Origin: Peribacillus saganii
GTDB lineage: Bacteria > Bacillota > Bacilli > Bacillales > DSM-1321
Assembly: GCF_003429095.1 (NCBI RefSeq)
Contig: NZ_QVTE01000001.1
Coordinates: forward strand, 1-64,000
DNA length: 64,000 nt
Reading direction: 5' to 3'
Shown in pieces: positions 49,536 through 57,355 of the stretch. How positions within the stretch are numbered: the stretch's first letter is position 1; each line of letters begins with the position of its first letter. Made by a program: the position numbers and the translations under genes. The notes under the pieces are model-generated. The model saw only the letters and a list, made by a program, of their open reading frames with translations. It was not told the origin of the DNA and searched no databases.

Positions 49536-50576
49536 ATGAAAGAGAGACTGGATTATATTTTAACAGCTGCATTTGAACTCGGTACCTCTGATATTCACTT
49601 GACTGTAGGCGTACCGCCAATCATGAGGCTTCATGGCGAATTGAAGCAGTACGGAAAAGAGGCATTGACACCTGACGATACGGAAGCAATGGCAAGGTCA
49701 ATCATTGCTGATAATTTATGGGATGTGTTTAAAGAAAAGGGTGAGCTTGATTTTTCCTACGGAATTCCAGGTGTGTCACGCTTCAGGGTGAATGCCTACC
49801 ATCAGCGTTCGTGTGTCAGCCTGGCTATCAGGGTTGTACCAACAAAGATCCCAACCCTTGAAGAACTGAAATTGCCGAATGTATTAAAGCAAATTGCGGA
49901 AAAACCGCAGGGGCTTGTACTCGTTACAGGTCCTACGGGCAGCGGAAAATCAACAACACTTGCTGCCATAATTGATTTTATTAATAAGCATATGAAGCGC
50001 CATATTATTACCTTGGAGGATCCAATAGAGTATTTACATAAACATGGGTTAAGTATAATCGACCAGCGGGAGGTAGGATTCGATACAAAGAATTTCGCCA
50101 ATGGCCTTCGGGCCTGCCTTCGTCAGGATCCTGATATCATTTTGGTTGGAGAGATGCGGGATCTGGAAACCATTTCAACCGCGATTACGGCAGCTGAAAC
50201 AGGGCATTTGGTTCTTGGAACCTTGCATACGACAGATGCGCCTGCGACGATTGACCGGATTATCGACGTTTTTCCGCCAAACCAGCAGCCACAGGTGCGA
50301 ATTCAGCTTGCTTCTGTATTGGGAGCAATCATTTCGCAAAGGCTTTTCCCGACTGTAGATAGGAATGGAAGGGCAGCCGCTATCGAAATCATGATCAACA
50401 ATTCAGCCATTCGTAACTTGATTCGAAATGAAAAAATTCATCAGATTCATAGCGTAATGCAGACAAGCAGATCGTCCGGAATGCAGACCTTGGAAATGGC
50501 GATTAAGGAGTTGCTGGAAGAAAAGAAGATTGATGACCAAGCTGCCGCTCCTTACCTGATGGAGGGTATTAAATAA
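49536..50576 (+). CDS. pilT: Type IV pilus retraction ATPase PilT
   Basis: A 346-residue retraction motor. Features are the N-terminal PAS-like domain (GTSDIHLTVGVPPIMRLHG), Walker A TGPTGSGKSTTLAAI (about 128-142), Walker B region DIILVGEMRDLETISTAI, HLVLGTLHT, and the PilT signature AIRNLIRNEKIHQ near residue 288. Its presence indicates pili that can retract, hence twitching motility or DNA uptake. GGGGGG-type purines precede the ATG. The stop overlaps the pilC ATG by one base. Confidence 0.96.
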   Translation: MKERLDYILTAAFELGTSDIHLTVGVPPIMRLHGELKQYGKEALTPDDTEAMARSIIADNLWDVFKEKGELDFSYGIPGVSRFRVNAYHQRSCVSLAIRVVPTKIPTLEELKLPNVLKQIAEKPQGLVLVTGPTGSGKSTTLAAIIDFINKHMKRHIITLEDPIEYLHKHGLSIIDQREVGFDTKNFANGLRACLRQDPDIILVGEMRDLETISTAITAAETGHLVLGTLHTTDAPATIDRIIDVFPPNQQPQVRIQLASVLGAIISQRLFPTVDRNGRAAAIEIMINNSAIRNLIRNEKIHQIHSVMQTSRSSGMQTLEMAIKELLEEKKIDDQAAAPYLMEGIK

Positions 50577-51784
50577 TGCCAGTTTTCCGATACCAGGGCA
50601 GGGATAAAAAAGGAAGGAAGAAAGCGGGCAGAGTAACTGCCGAAAATCGGCGGGAAGCAGTGATAAAAATCCGGGAACAGGGTATTGCGGTCATATCCAT
50701 CGAAGAGTTGACCGGGTTGCTGTATAAAGAGATTTCCGTTGGCCAAAAAAAGGTTAAAAATCAGGATCTGGTGATCTATATCAGGCAGTTTTCAACACTT
50801 TTAAAAGCTGGTATTACTGTGGTGGAGGCTACTAATATACTTGCGAGACAAACTGCCAGTAAAGTCTTAAAGAAAACACTGGAGGATGTTGCGGTAAGTC
50901 TTGATGAAGGTAAGCCATATTCTGAGGCAGCTGAGGCCCATCGGCACATATATCCGCCTCTGTTCATCAATATGATGCGGGCTGGAGAGGCCGGCGGTAA
51001 TATGGATGAAATTCTGGAGCGTATGGCTGTTTATTTTGAAAAGCAATATCAGACCCGCCAAAAGGTAAAGTCAGCCATGATGTATCCGGCCACAGTAGGG
51101 TTCATCTCAATAGTAATCGTTATATTTCTTTTATCAACCGTCGTCCCTGCTTTTGCGGATATGTTTGCATCCTTTGGCGGTGAACTGCCATGGATTACAC
51201 GGGCCATTTTGGGGATGGGAGACTTTTTTCAAGCTTTCTGGTGGTTATTTTTGCTCTTGTTCATAAGCGCTTATCTTGGTATTCAATATATTAGGTCCAA
51301 CAAAAGAACGAAATATTATTTCGACCTGTTTATGCTCAGAGTTCCCCTTTTCGGCAAGCTTTTGCAAAAAGCGGGCATTGCCCGTATGACAAGAACGCTT
51401 AGTTCACTGTTTACCAGCTCTGTGCCGATATTACAATCGTTGGCTATTGTGGAAAAGGTGATCGGGAACGAAGTGCTTGCCAGAGTCATGAAGGAATCCC
51501 GTACCTCAATTGAAAAAGGGCAGTCAATATCGGTGCCAATGGAGAGACATTGGGCTTTCCCTCCTATGGTAACAAGTATGATTGCAATCGGGGAGAAATC
51601 AGGAACGATGGACCTAATGCTTGATAAAGTAGCTGATTTTTATGAAATGGAAGTTGACAATGCTACGGACCAAATCAAATCATTAATCGAACCACTGATG
51701 ATTGTCCTCCTTTCCTTTGTCGTCGGCGGAATAGTCGCTGCTATCGCTGTTCCGATGTTCAGTATATTTGAAACGATAAAGTAA
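50576..51784 (+). CDS. pilC: Type IV pilus inner membrane platform protein PilC
   Basis: A 402-residue polytopic platform protein with two T2SF domains. The N-terminal FRYQGRDKKGRKKAGRV is typical. The first domain spans about 68-190 (FSTLLKAGITVVEATNIL to the MYPATVGFISIVIVIFLLST helix). The second spans about 270-392, ending IEPLMIVLLSFVVGGIVAAI. It couples PilB/PilT to the pilus. It is translationally coupled to pilT. Confidence 0.96.
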   Translation: MPVFRYQGRDKKGRKKAGRVTAENRREAVIKIREQGIAVISIEELTGLLYKEISVGQKKVKNQDLVIYIRQFSTLLKAGITVVEATNILARQTASKVLKKTLEDVAVSLDEGKPYSEAAEAHRHIYPPLFINMMRAGEAGGNMDEILERMAVYFEKQYQTRQKVKSAMMYPATVGFISIVIVIFLLSTVVPAFADMFASFGGELPWITRAILGMGDFFQAFWWLFLLLFISAYLGIQYIRSNKRTKYYFDLFMLRVPLFGKLLQKAGIARMTRTLSSLFTSSVPILQSLAIVEKVIGNEVLARVMKESRTSIEKGQSISVPMERHWAFPPMVTSMIAIGEKSGTMDLMLDKVADFYEMEVDNATDQIKSLIEPLMIVLLSFVVGGIVAAIAVPMFSIFETIK

Positions 51785-51835
51785 ATTATTCATTAATTTA
51801 ACACAAACTTTATGGAATTATATGCATAGATCTCA

Positions 51836-51841
51836 TATAAT
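51836..51841 (+). promoter_or_regulatory. Candidate -10 box of the pilin leader
   Basis: TATAAT at 51836-51841 would start transcription near 51848, a few bases before the riboswitch P1 helix. The -35 region (around TGGAAT) is a poor match, so another factor or activator may be involved. Confidence 0.5.
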
Positions 51842-51855
51842 AGGAAAAAAGATAT

Positions 51856-51933
51856 GAGATTGGAAGCGATGATAGGTCATTTGTATTTGGGCACTTTAAT
51901 GACCTGGAGCTAGTAGTGCAACCCGCCAATTTT
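51856..51933 (+). promoter_or_regulatory. Cyclic di-GMP class II riboswitch of the major pilin gene
   Basis: The leader carries the conserved elements of the c-di-GMP-II aptamer in order and spacing: TGGAAGCGATGAT, a variable stretch, TTGGGCACTT, a small hairpin, GAGCTAGTAGTGCAACC. From memory this matches the Clostridioides difficile class II aptamers closely, in particular GGGCACTT and TAGTAGTGCAACC. P1 forms between GAGATTGG (51856-51863) and CCAATTTT (51926-51933) with eight pairs including two G-U. The P1 3' strand is also the left arm of the terminator that follows. Ligand binding should hold P1 and block termination, so this is predicted to be an ON switch for pilin. Confidence 0.92.
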
Positions 51934-51983
51934 TATGTTTTATTCAGTATGGTCTGAATGGATATAAAAAATTGGCCTTTTTT
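51925..51983 (+). terminator. Riboswitch-controlled intrinsic terminator
   Basis: GCCAATTTTTAT (51925-51936) pairs with ATAAAAAATTGGC (51964-51976) with one bulged A. An inner stem ATTCAG/CTGAAT (51942-51947 with 51954-51959) sits on top. The U-tract is 51978-51983. The left arm overlaps aptamer helix P1, so the two structures exclude each other. Confidence 0.9.
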
Positions 51984-52039
51984 ATTGAGGCAAGGATACA
52001 AAGAAAACATTCCAGGCCGATGATAGTAATAGGGATTAT

Positions 52040-52055
52040 ATTGGTGAAAACCAAT
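52040..52055 (+). promoter_or_regulatory. Small hairpin with GAAA loop in the pilin 5' UTR
   Basis: ATTGGT, GAAA, ACCAAT forms a perfect six-pair stem-loop between the riboswitch terminator and the pilin ribosome binding site. Its ATTGG matches the P1 5' strand. Function unknown. Confidence 0.5.
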
Positions 52056-52094
52056 CTAATAGTATTTCATTATATTATTTAAGGAGAGAAACAG

Positions 52095-52616
52095 ATGCTT
52101 AAACGGGTAAGAGGAATTTTCAAGAACCAGAAGGGTTTAACACTTGTTGAATTGCTTGCTGTTATTGTTATTTTGGGAATTATTGCGGCGATTGCTGTGC
52201 CGAGTATTGGGGGAATTATAAAAAACAGTAAAACAGACGCACATATAGCAAATGCTCAACAGATGGTATCGGCAGCTCGTATGGCATCTGCGGGGGGACT
52301 TCCTACGGAAAATGTAAATGGAACTAATGTAGGGTATCATCTTGATGACTTAATTGCTAAAGGGTATCTTGAGCCTCTTAATGATCCAGACGGTGGTACA
52401 AGTGGTTCCGCACCATATATAGAAGCGAAATCCTATGTGCAAATAATGACTGCTAAAACTACAGGTAATTTCACTTACTTAGTATTCCTGGATGGAAACA
52501 AAAGGAATGTTGGTGAGGCGGATAGTCCAGTTCTGATAACTGGAATCTCTAGAGATAACGTTGAAGATAATCCTCCTCCTCCTCCTACTTCCCCAACTCC
52601 GCCAGCAGGAGGTTAA
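52095..52616 (+). CDS. pilA: Major type IV pilin PilA
   Basis: A 173-residue prepilin. The basic leader ends NQKG, followed by LTLVELLAVIVILGIIAAIA with Glu at +5 and the PSIGGIIKNSK kink region. The head has alternating helix and strands (YIEAKSYVQIMTAKT...YLVFLDGNKR) and the C-terminus is proline-rich (DNPPPPPTSPTPPAGG), which is unusual. There are no cysteines. AAGGAGAG stands six bases before the ATG. The gene has its own promoter region, a c-di-GMP-II riboswitch and a downstream terminator, so it is a separately controlled single-gene unit. This and the position identify it as the major pilin. Confidence 0.92.
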   Translation: MLKRVRGIFKNQKGLTLVELLAVIVILGIIAAIAVPSIGGIIKNSKTDAHIANAQQMVSAARMASAGGLPTENVNGTNVGYHLDDLIAKGYLEPLNDPDGGTSGSAPYIEAKSYVQIMTAKTTGNFTYLVFLDGNKRNVGEADSPVLITGISRDNVEDNPPPPPTSPTPPAGG

Positions 52617-52639
52617 TGATAAGCTAGATTGACAGTAGG

Positions 52640-52669
52640 AGAGCTCCTTTCACAAGGAGTTCTTTTTTT
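52640..52669 (+). terminator. Terminator of pilA
   Basis: AGAGCTCCTT (52640-52649) pairs with AAGGAGTTCT (52654-52663), one G-U pair, followed by six to seven T residues. Confidence 0.9.
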
Positions 52670-52731
52670 GTCTATCAATCTGCTGCAATTATTTTGTATA
52701 ATAAAAGATAATAAATAAAAGGAAGTATTAT

Positions 52732-53487
52732 ATGGTTTTCATATACTTTTATCTGTTTGTGCTCGGTTGTGTGCTGGGTTCGTTTTATAATGTGGTGGGC
52801 CTGCGTGTGCCGCAAAATTTGTCGATTGTTCGGCCGGGTTCTCATTGTACTTCGTGTAAAAAAATGTTAGGGCCATTTGAGCTGGTACCGGTCATCTCGT
52901 ATGCAGTTTTTTGGGGGAAATGCAAACATTGCGGCAGCCGGATATCCCCCATTTACCCGAGTATTGAACTGGCTACAGGGATTTTGTTTGTTTTCGCATT
53001 TTATAAGCTGGGGTTTACCTGGGAGCTATTGATTGCACTTACTTTGATTTCCCTTCTAGTCATTATTTTTGTATCTGATCTTGCATATATGCTTATTCCT
53101 GATAAAGTTCTGATCTTTTTTGCTGTATTGATAGCAGCTGAAAGGATATTTGTGCCGCTTGATCCATGGTGGGATATGCTGGCCGGAGCTATTTTTGGGT
53201 TTAGTTTACTGTTCTTGATTGCCTTGATCAGCCGCGGCGGAATGGGAGGGGGCGATATCAAGCTTTATTTCGTAATTGGCTTGGCACTGGGTTTTAAGCT
53301 GACCCTCCTTTCGTTTTTTGCTGCAACCTTGCTGGGAGCTTTGTATGGAGTCGGGGTAATTGTCGCAGGCAAGTTCAAGAAAGGACAGGCCATTCCGTTT
53401 GGTCCATTTATAGCCCTTGGAACATTGCTATGCTTCTTTTACGGTGAAAGAATTATGGAGTGGTATGTAAATTCATTTTTGTCATAG
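52732..53487 (+). CDS. pilD: Prepilin peptidase PilD/ComC
   Basis: Membrane aspartyl protease and N-methylase (251 residues) that cuts prepilin leaders. The N-terminal cytosolic loop has the two CxxC pairs Cys39/Cys42 and Cys64/Cys67. Active-site aspartates are Asp116 in VSDLAYMLIPD and Asp175 in GGMGGGDIKL, and about seven membrane helices are predicted. B. subtilis has comC at the same place between folC and spoIIB, so this is its positional counterpart and could also serve competence pseudopilins (inference). A TATAAT at 52697-52702 lies 30 bases upstream without a good -35. Confidence 0.95.
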   Translation: MVFIYFYLFVLGCVLGSFYNVVGLRVPQNLSIVRPGSHCTSCKKMLGPFELVPVISYAVFWGKCKHCGSRISPIYPSIELATGILFVFAFYKLGFTWELLIALTLISLLVIIFVSDLAYMLIPDKVLIFFAVLIAAERIFVPLDPWWDMLAGAIFGFSLLFLIALISRGGMGGGDIKLYFVIGLALGFKLTLLSFFAATLLGALYGVGVIVAGKFKKGQAIPFGPFIALGTLLCFFYGERIMEWYVNSFLS

Positions 53488-53502
53488 CGGGTGGTGAAGC
53501 GA

Positions 53503-54480
53503 ATGTTTTCATTGGTTAAAACAAGGCATCAAAGAGTACACTTTTCTATTAAAGACCGCTATATTCGCTTTTTAGCAACAGGAAAGAATCGGACATTTCA
53601 CTTTTATGGACAAAAACACCTTCCTCATGGTGTTATTGTCGAGGGACAGATTAAGGATAGAGAATCTCTGCAAATGATACTTGAAGAAATCATTGATCAT
53701 TATAAATTAAAGGGCAGTAAAATTACGTTTTGCATTCCGGATGCTTTTGTTATTCTGAGGAAGGTGCTTGTTCCTTTAGAAATAACCGAGGCCGAAATAA
53801 AAGGCTATTTATACATGCAGCTTGGGGACAGTATCCATTTGCCTTTTGAGGACCCGGTACTTGAGGCTGTTTTATTGGGAAGGGCGGATGAGCAGAATGA
53901 GGTGCTGCTGATTGCCTCAAAGGAATCAATATTAAGGGATTTTACGGAAGTTTTTCAGGAAGCTTCATTAAAACCTGTAGTGGCCGATTTATCGATTTTA
54001 TCCCTTTATCGGATGTACTATCATTTAAACCTTGCAGATAAAAACGAACACTTATTGATGGTCCATATCGGGCTTGATTCTATGGCAATGTCAGTTTTTT
54101 ACGAGTATAAACCAGTATTGGTAAGGCATTTTCAGCTGCCTTTTTCCGAAACCTATTATGAACTTGCTGAAAGCAGAAGCGGCCAGCAATATTACCAATG
54201 GTGCGGTCCTGAGGAAGAAATAATGGGACAAGCCCAGGATATGACAACGGAAATTGAGCGATTTATGTCATTTTACCGTTTTAATTTGACAAGGGGTAAG
54301 CACCAAATTACTAAGCTTTTTATAACAGGTGACCATCCTTGCATGGCTATGCTCGAAGAAAATATCAGTAACTCATTTGAAATTGAAGTGCAGTCTCTTT
54401 TAAAGCCTTTATTCCAGACAAAAAAAGGAATAAACATTCCGCCGGTTTATGCTGATTGTATCGGACTTGCGCTAAAGTAG
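53503..54480 (+). CDS. pilM: PilM-like actin-fold protein
   Basis: A 325-residue cytosolic protein at the PilM position. The region LRKVLVPLEITEAEIKGYLY with the following LPFEDPVLEAVLLG and VVADLSILSLYRMYY is PilM-like (ASKHA fold). However, the N-terminal phosphate motif expected as DIGSSS reads VHFSIKDRYIRFL, and the second is HIGLDSMAMSVF, so ATP binding may be lost. GTG 53491 or ATG 53503 can start it; the ATG lies seven bases after GGTGGTG and is chosen. It links cytosolic motors to PilN. It is followed directly by pilN. Confidence 0.83.
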   Translation: MFSLVKTRHQRVHFSIKDRYIRFLATGKNRTFHFYGQKHLPHGVIVEGQIKDRESLQMILEEIIDHYKLKGSKITFCIPDAFVILRKVLVPLEITEAEIKGYLYMQLGDSIHLPFEDPVLEAVLLGRADEQNEVLLIASKESILRDFTEVFQEASLKPVVADLSILSLYRMYYHLNLADKNEHLLMVHIGLDSMAMSVFYEYKPVLVRHFQLPFSETYYELAESRSGQQYYQWCGPEEEIMGQAQDMTTEIERFMSFYRFNLTRGKHQITKLFITGDHPCMAMLEENISNSFEIEVQSLLKPLFQTKKGINIPPVYADCIGLALK

Positions 54481-54489
54481 GTGTCATTT

Positions 54490-55110
54490 ATGCTTGTGGA
54501 TATTAATTTACTGCCGCAAAAAGAAAAGAAGCGATCCACAACGTTATTCTTTGTCTTTGCGTTCCTGTTGATCGTATTTGCGGCCGGAGCGTATTCGTGG
54601 TTTCTATATAAACAGCTGGCCCAAGAGAATATCAGGCTGGAGCAGCAGCTTGCATATACTCAAAAGCTGCGCGAAGTACAGGCAAATACGAAGGTGGAAA
54701 GTGCTGGCCAAACGGCTGCAAAACAGCTTGAAACGGCGATTCAGTGGGCAGAGGAATACCCGGTATCAACCTACTTGATCCTGAGGCATTTTGCCAGCCT
54801 GCTGCCTGAGCGCGGCTTTATCCTTACTTTTTCATACGAGGATAGCGGGAACGCTCAATGTTCAGTTCAGTTTGATTCTTCCAGGGAAGCAGCCTTCTAT
54901 TTAAAGAGTCTTACCGACTCAAAGCTAATAAAAGAAGCTAAACTAAATAGTCTTGTTACAGAAGGAACTGAAGAAGAGAATAGAGCCCAAACTGGAACAG
55001 CCGGGAATATAGAAACACCTTTGCCGAGATATATCGCCCAATATTCACTCACTATCGATAAAGCCGAACTAAAAAAGGCTGAGGAAGAAGGGCGGGTGAG
55101 ACAGCAATGA
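54490..55110 (+). CDS. pilN: PilN-like pilus assembly protein
   Basis: A 206-residue bitopic membrane protein. The short cytosolic peptide DINLLPQKEKKR is the PilN signature that binds PilM. It precedes one membrane helix (about 19-40, TLFFVFAFLLIVFAAGAYSWF), a coiled coil and an extracytoplasmic ferredoxin-like domain. GTG 54481 is in frame, but ATG 54490 follows TAGGTG with better spacing. The stop overlaps the pilO-like start by four bases. Confidence 0.88.
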   Translation: MLVDINLLPQKEKKRSTTLFFVFAFLLIVFAAGAYSWFLYKQLAQENIRLEQQLAYTQKLREVQANTKVESAGQTAAKQLETAIQWAEEYPVSTYLILRHFASLLPERGFILTFSYEDSGNAQCSVQFDSSREAAFYLKSLTDSKLIKEAKLNSLVTEGTEEENRAQTGTAGNIETPLPRYIAQYSLTIDKAELKKAEEEGRVRQQ

Positions 55111-56273
55111 TGGCTGGGAAAAAGCCCGTCCTGATTATATTGCTATTAATAGTCCTTCTTTTTGCTGTTTCTTTTTATGTATACTGGTTCCATTTTCTAC
55201 TGGTAAAGCAAAATATAGAAACACTTAAGCAGACCATCGCCAGTGAGGAACAGCTGTTAGCAGAGATGGAAAGACAGCAAACAGGGAATAAAGGAGAAAT
55301 TTTAATTCAAACGACCGAGTTACAGAAAAAGGTGCCGGTATCACCATTGGTGGATCAATTTCTTCTGGAACTCGAGAGGGCAGAGGTCGCTTCAGGGAGC
55401 TTGATAACCAGCATTAGCTTTTCAGAGGGGCAGGCAATGACAAATGAAACGCTACAGGGAGAGGGGCAAATTCCTCAACAAGCTGGTACAGAACAGACTA
55501 ATCCCTTAACGGCCGGGGGAGCACAAAATCCTGGGCAGGAAGGAAATACTGGAGGAACACAACAAGACCAAGGGGAAACTTGGGAGAACTCTGAAGCAGC
55601 AGCCCCTGCCGTTTCTCTTCCCGAAGGAATTGAACGGATAACGGCGGCGATGACAGTGGAGTCGCCTACTTATTTTGAGCTTGAATCTTTCATTAAAGAA
55701 ATCCAGTCTCTGCCTAGAATTACAATGGTGGATAATCTGGCTTTTACCGGTACAAATGAAGTAAGGCAAATCACAGATGAAGTGATCGATAAACTCACCT
55801 ATAATGTTACGATTTCAGCCTTTTATTATCCCAATCTGGAAGAATTAAGAAGCCAATTGCCTAAGCTGGATGTACCAGCTCCGGGCAATAAAATTAATCC
55901 TCTGGCTCCCAGTATAGTTCCTAATCTAAAGACAGAGGAAGGGGAAACGACCCCTTCTGATGGAACGGCAGTGAATTCAGATGGAGAAATGGTCCAAGGG
56001 GTAAATGCTGATTCCGATGAAAATAATGGCGGTACTGTTACCAATGGAGACATGCCAACTTCGTGGGGACAGCCAAAGCAGGTTGAAAAAAATAATAAAA
56101 AATACAATGTCTATACGTATAAAGTGAAAAAAGGCGATACCATGTTTAGCCTTTCCCTAAAGTATTATAACAGCAATAAAGGAATAGAAATAATCAAAAA
56201 TTGGAATGGCTTTACAAAGCTCCAGGCGGGAATGAAAATTGAAATCCCTATAGAGGCAGATGGCGAGAATTGA
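55107..56273 (+). CDS. pilO: PilO-like protein fused to a C-terminal LysM domain
   Basis: A 388-residue protein with one membrane helix (about 6-30), a coiled coil (about 32-58) and a PilO-like ferredoxin domain (VSPLVDQFLLELERAEV... to TYFELESFIKEIQSLPRITM... TISAFYYPN). It is interrupted by a Gly/Gln/Asn-rich insert (about 120-160). A low-complexity linker (about 250-325) leads to a LysM domain (about 336-383: YTYKVKKGDTMFSLSLKYYN to GMKIEIPIEA). Canonical PilO is about 200 residues without LysM. The fusion could tether the alignment complex to peptidoglycan (inference). It is the last pilus gene; a terminator follows. Confidence 0.85.
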   Translation: MMAGKKPVLIILLLIVLLFAVSFYVYWFHFLLVKQNIETLKQTIASEEQLLAEMERQQTGNKGEILIQTTELQKKVPVSPLVDQFLLELERAEVASGSLITSISFSEGQAMTNETLQGEGQIPQQAGTEQTNPLTAGGAQNPGQEGNTGGTQQDQGETWENSEAAAPAVSLPEGIERITAAMTVESPTYFELESFIKEIQSLPRITMVDNLAFTGTNEVRQITDEVIDKLTYNVTISAFYYPNLEELRSQLPKLDVPAPGNKINPLAPSIVPNLKTEEGETTPSDGTAVNSDGEMVQGVNADSDENNGGTVTNGDMPTSWGQPKQVEKNNKKYNVYTYKVKKGDTMFSLSLKYYNSNKGIEIIKNWNGFTKLQAGMKIEIPIEADGEN

Positions 56274-56285
56274 CGAAAGCTATTG

Positions 56286-56320
56286 ATAACAAGACGACAA
56301 AAGTCTTGTTATTTTTTTTT
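56286..56320 (+). terminator. Terminator of the pilD-pilM-pilN-pilO unit
   Basis: ATAACAAGAC (56286-56295) pairs perfectly with GTCTTGTTAT (56303-56312), followed by eight T residues. Confidence 0.93.
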
Positions 56321-56368
56321 GACTCCGTGATAGGATGAAAAAAATGAAGTCGAAGGGAGGTAAAAAAA

Positions 56369-57355
56369 ATGGACAAGCAAACTGATAGAGATAGGGTTAT
56401 CACTATTAAAATTAATGGGGAAACGAAATCTTTCACGGAGGAAAATAATTCTTCTTTGAGTCCGTTGGATGAGACAGCAGCTGCTGTCGAGAACGCAGAT
56501 GAAAGCTTTGATTGGATTCTTCCGGATCATGATGAAGCGAGCAATGAAACTGCTGAATCTATTTTCGACCCGGAATTAACAAAGAAGAAAACAGGGTTTA
56601 CATTTGAGAGCGTAAAACAGACAAAAAACTTCAGCTTTTTTAAAAGGCCACTAGCCGCTTTGTTTTTAGCTGTTCTAATTGGGGCGTGTCTAGGCATTAT
56701 TGTCTTGAAAATTATTACTGCAAAGGAAGAGGTAAAAGAAACGTCAGCCAGCGTTGTTAGTGTGGTACCATCTGAAGATGCCCCAAAAGCGGCCGCAGCG
56801 GTATCCTCACTGGAGGCTTTTGTAGTACAGGGGGGAGTATTCAGTACAGAAGAAGCTGCCAAGAAGGTACTGGAGGATATTGAACAAAAGCAAATTCCTG
56901 TCCGGGTATTTCCGCTGGAAGGTAAATATTTTTTGTTTCTTGGAACAGCACCAAGCCTGGAAGCCGGCAAAAAACTATCAGCCTATTATAAGGGATTTCA
57001 GTTGGATGTTTACTGGAAACCGGTAACCTTGGATTATTCCAATAAAATGACAAGCCAGGATCAAGAATTATTACATTCCCTTTCTTCCGTTTATAAGGAT
57101 ATGACATCAATTGTTACGTCACGAATGCTGCAGGAAGATCCCGGTATCAAGCCGGATGAATACCAGGGGATATTAACATCATTGAATAAGGAAGAAATGA
57201 AAAATAAACAGCTGAAAGATATGTATAAACAGCTGGTGCTTGCGGATGAATTTATTAAACAAACAGAGGAATCATCTCAGCCTGTTATCCTGCTTAAAGC
57301 ACAGGCCCGGCTTTTGACATATCTTAGGTTAACCCAAGAATTATCAGCAGGTTAA
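56369..57355 (+). CDS. spoIIB: Stage II sporulation protein B (SPOR domain)
   Basis: A 328-residue septum-associated sporulation protein. A charged cytosolic N-terminus (1-90), one membrane helix (about 95-117, LAALFLAVLIGACLGIIVL) and a SPOR-type domain (about 145-217: EAFVVQGGVFSTEEAAKKVL to YKGFQLDVYWKPV) match SpoIIB in length and order. SpoIIB helps engulfment septum dissolution and localises SpoIIDMP. GGGAGG precedes the ATG. It marks the right border of the pilus insertion relative to B. subtilis, where it follows comC. Confidence 0.88.
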   Translation: MDKQTDRDRVITIKINGETKSFTEENNSSLSPLDETAAAVENADESFDWILPDHDEASNETAESIFDPELTKKKTGFTFESVKQTKNFSFFKRPLAALFLAVLIGACLGIIVLKIITAKEEVKETSASVVSVVPSEDAPKAAAAVSSLEAFVVQGGVFSTEEAAKKVLEDIEQKQIPVRVFPLEGKYFLFLGTAPSLEAGKKLSAYYKGFQLDVYWKPVTLDYSNKMTSQDQELLHSLSSVYKDMTSIVTSRMLQEDPGIKPDEYQGILTSLNKEEMKNKQLKDMYKQLVLADEFIKQTEESSQPVILLKAQARLLTYLRLTQELSAG

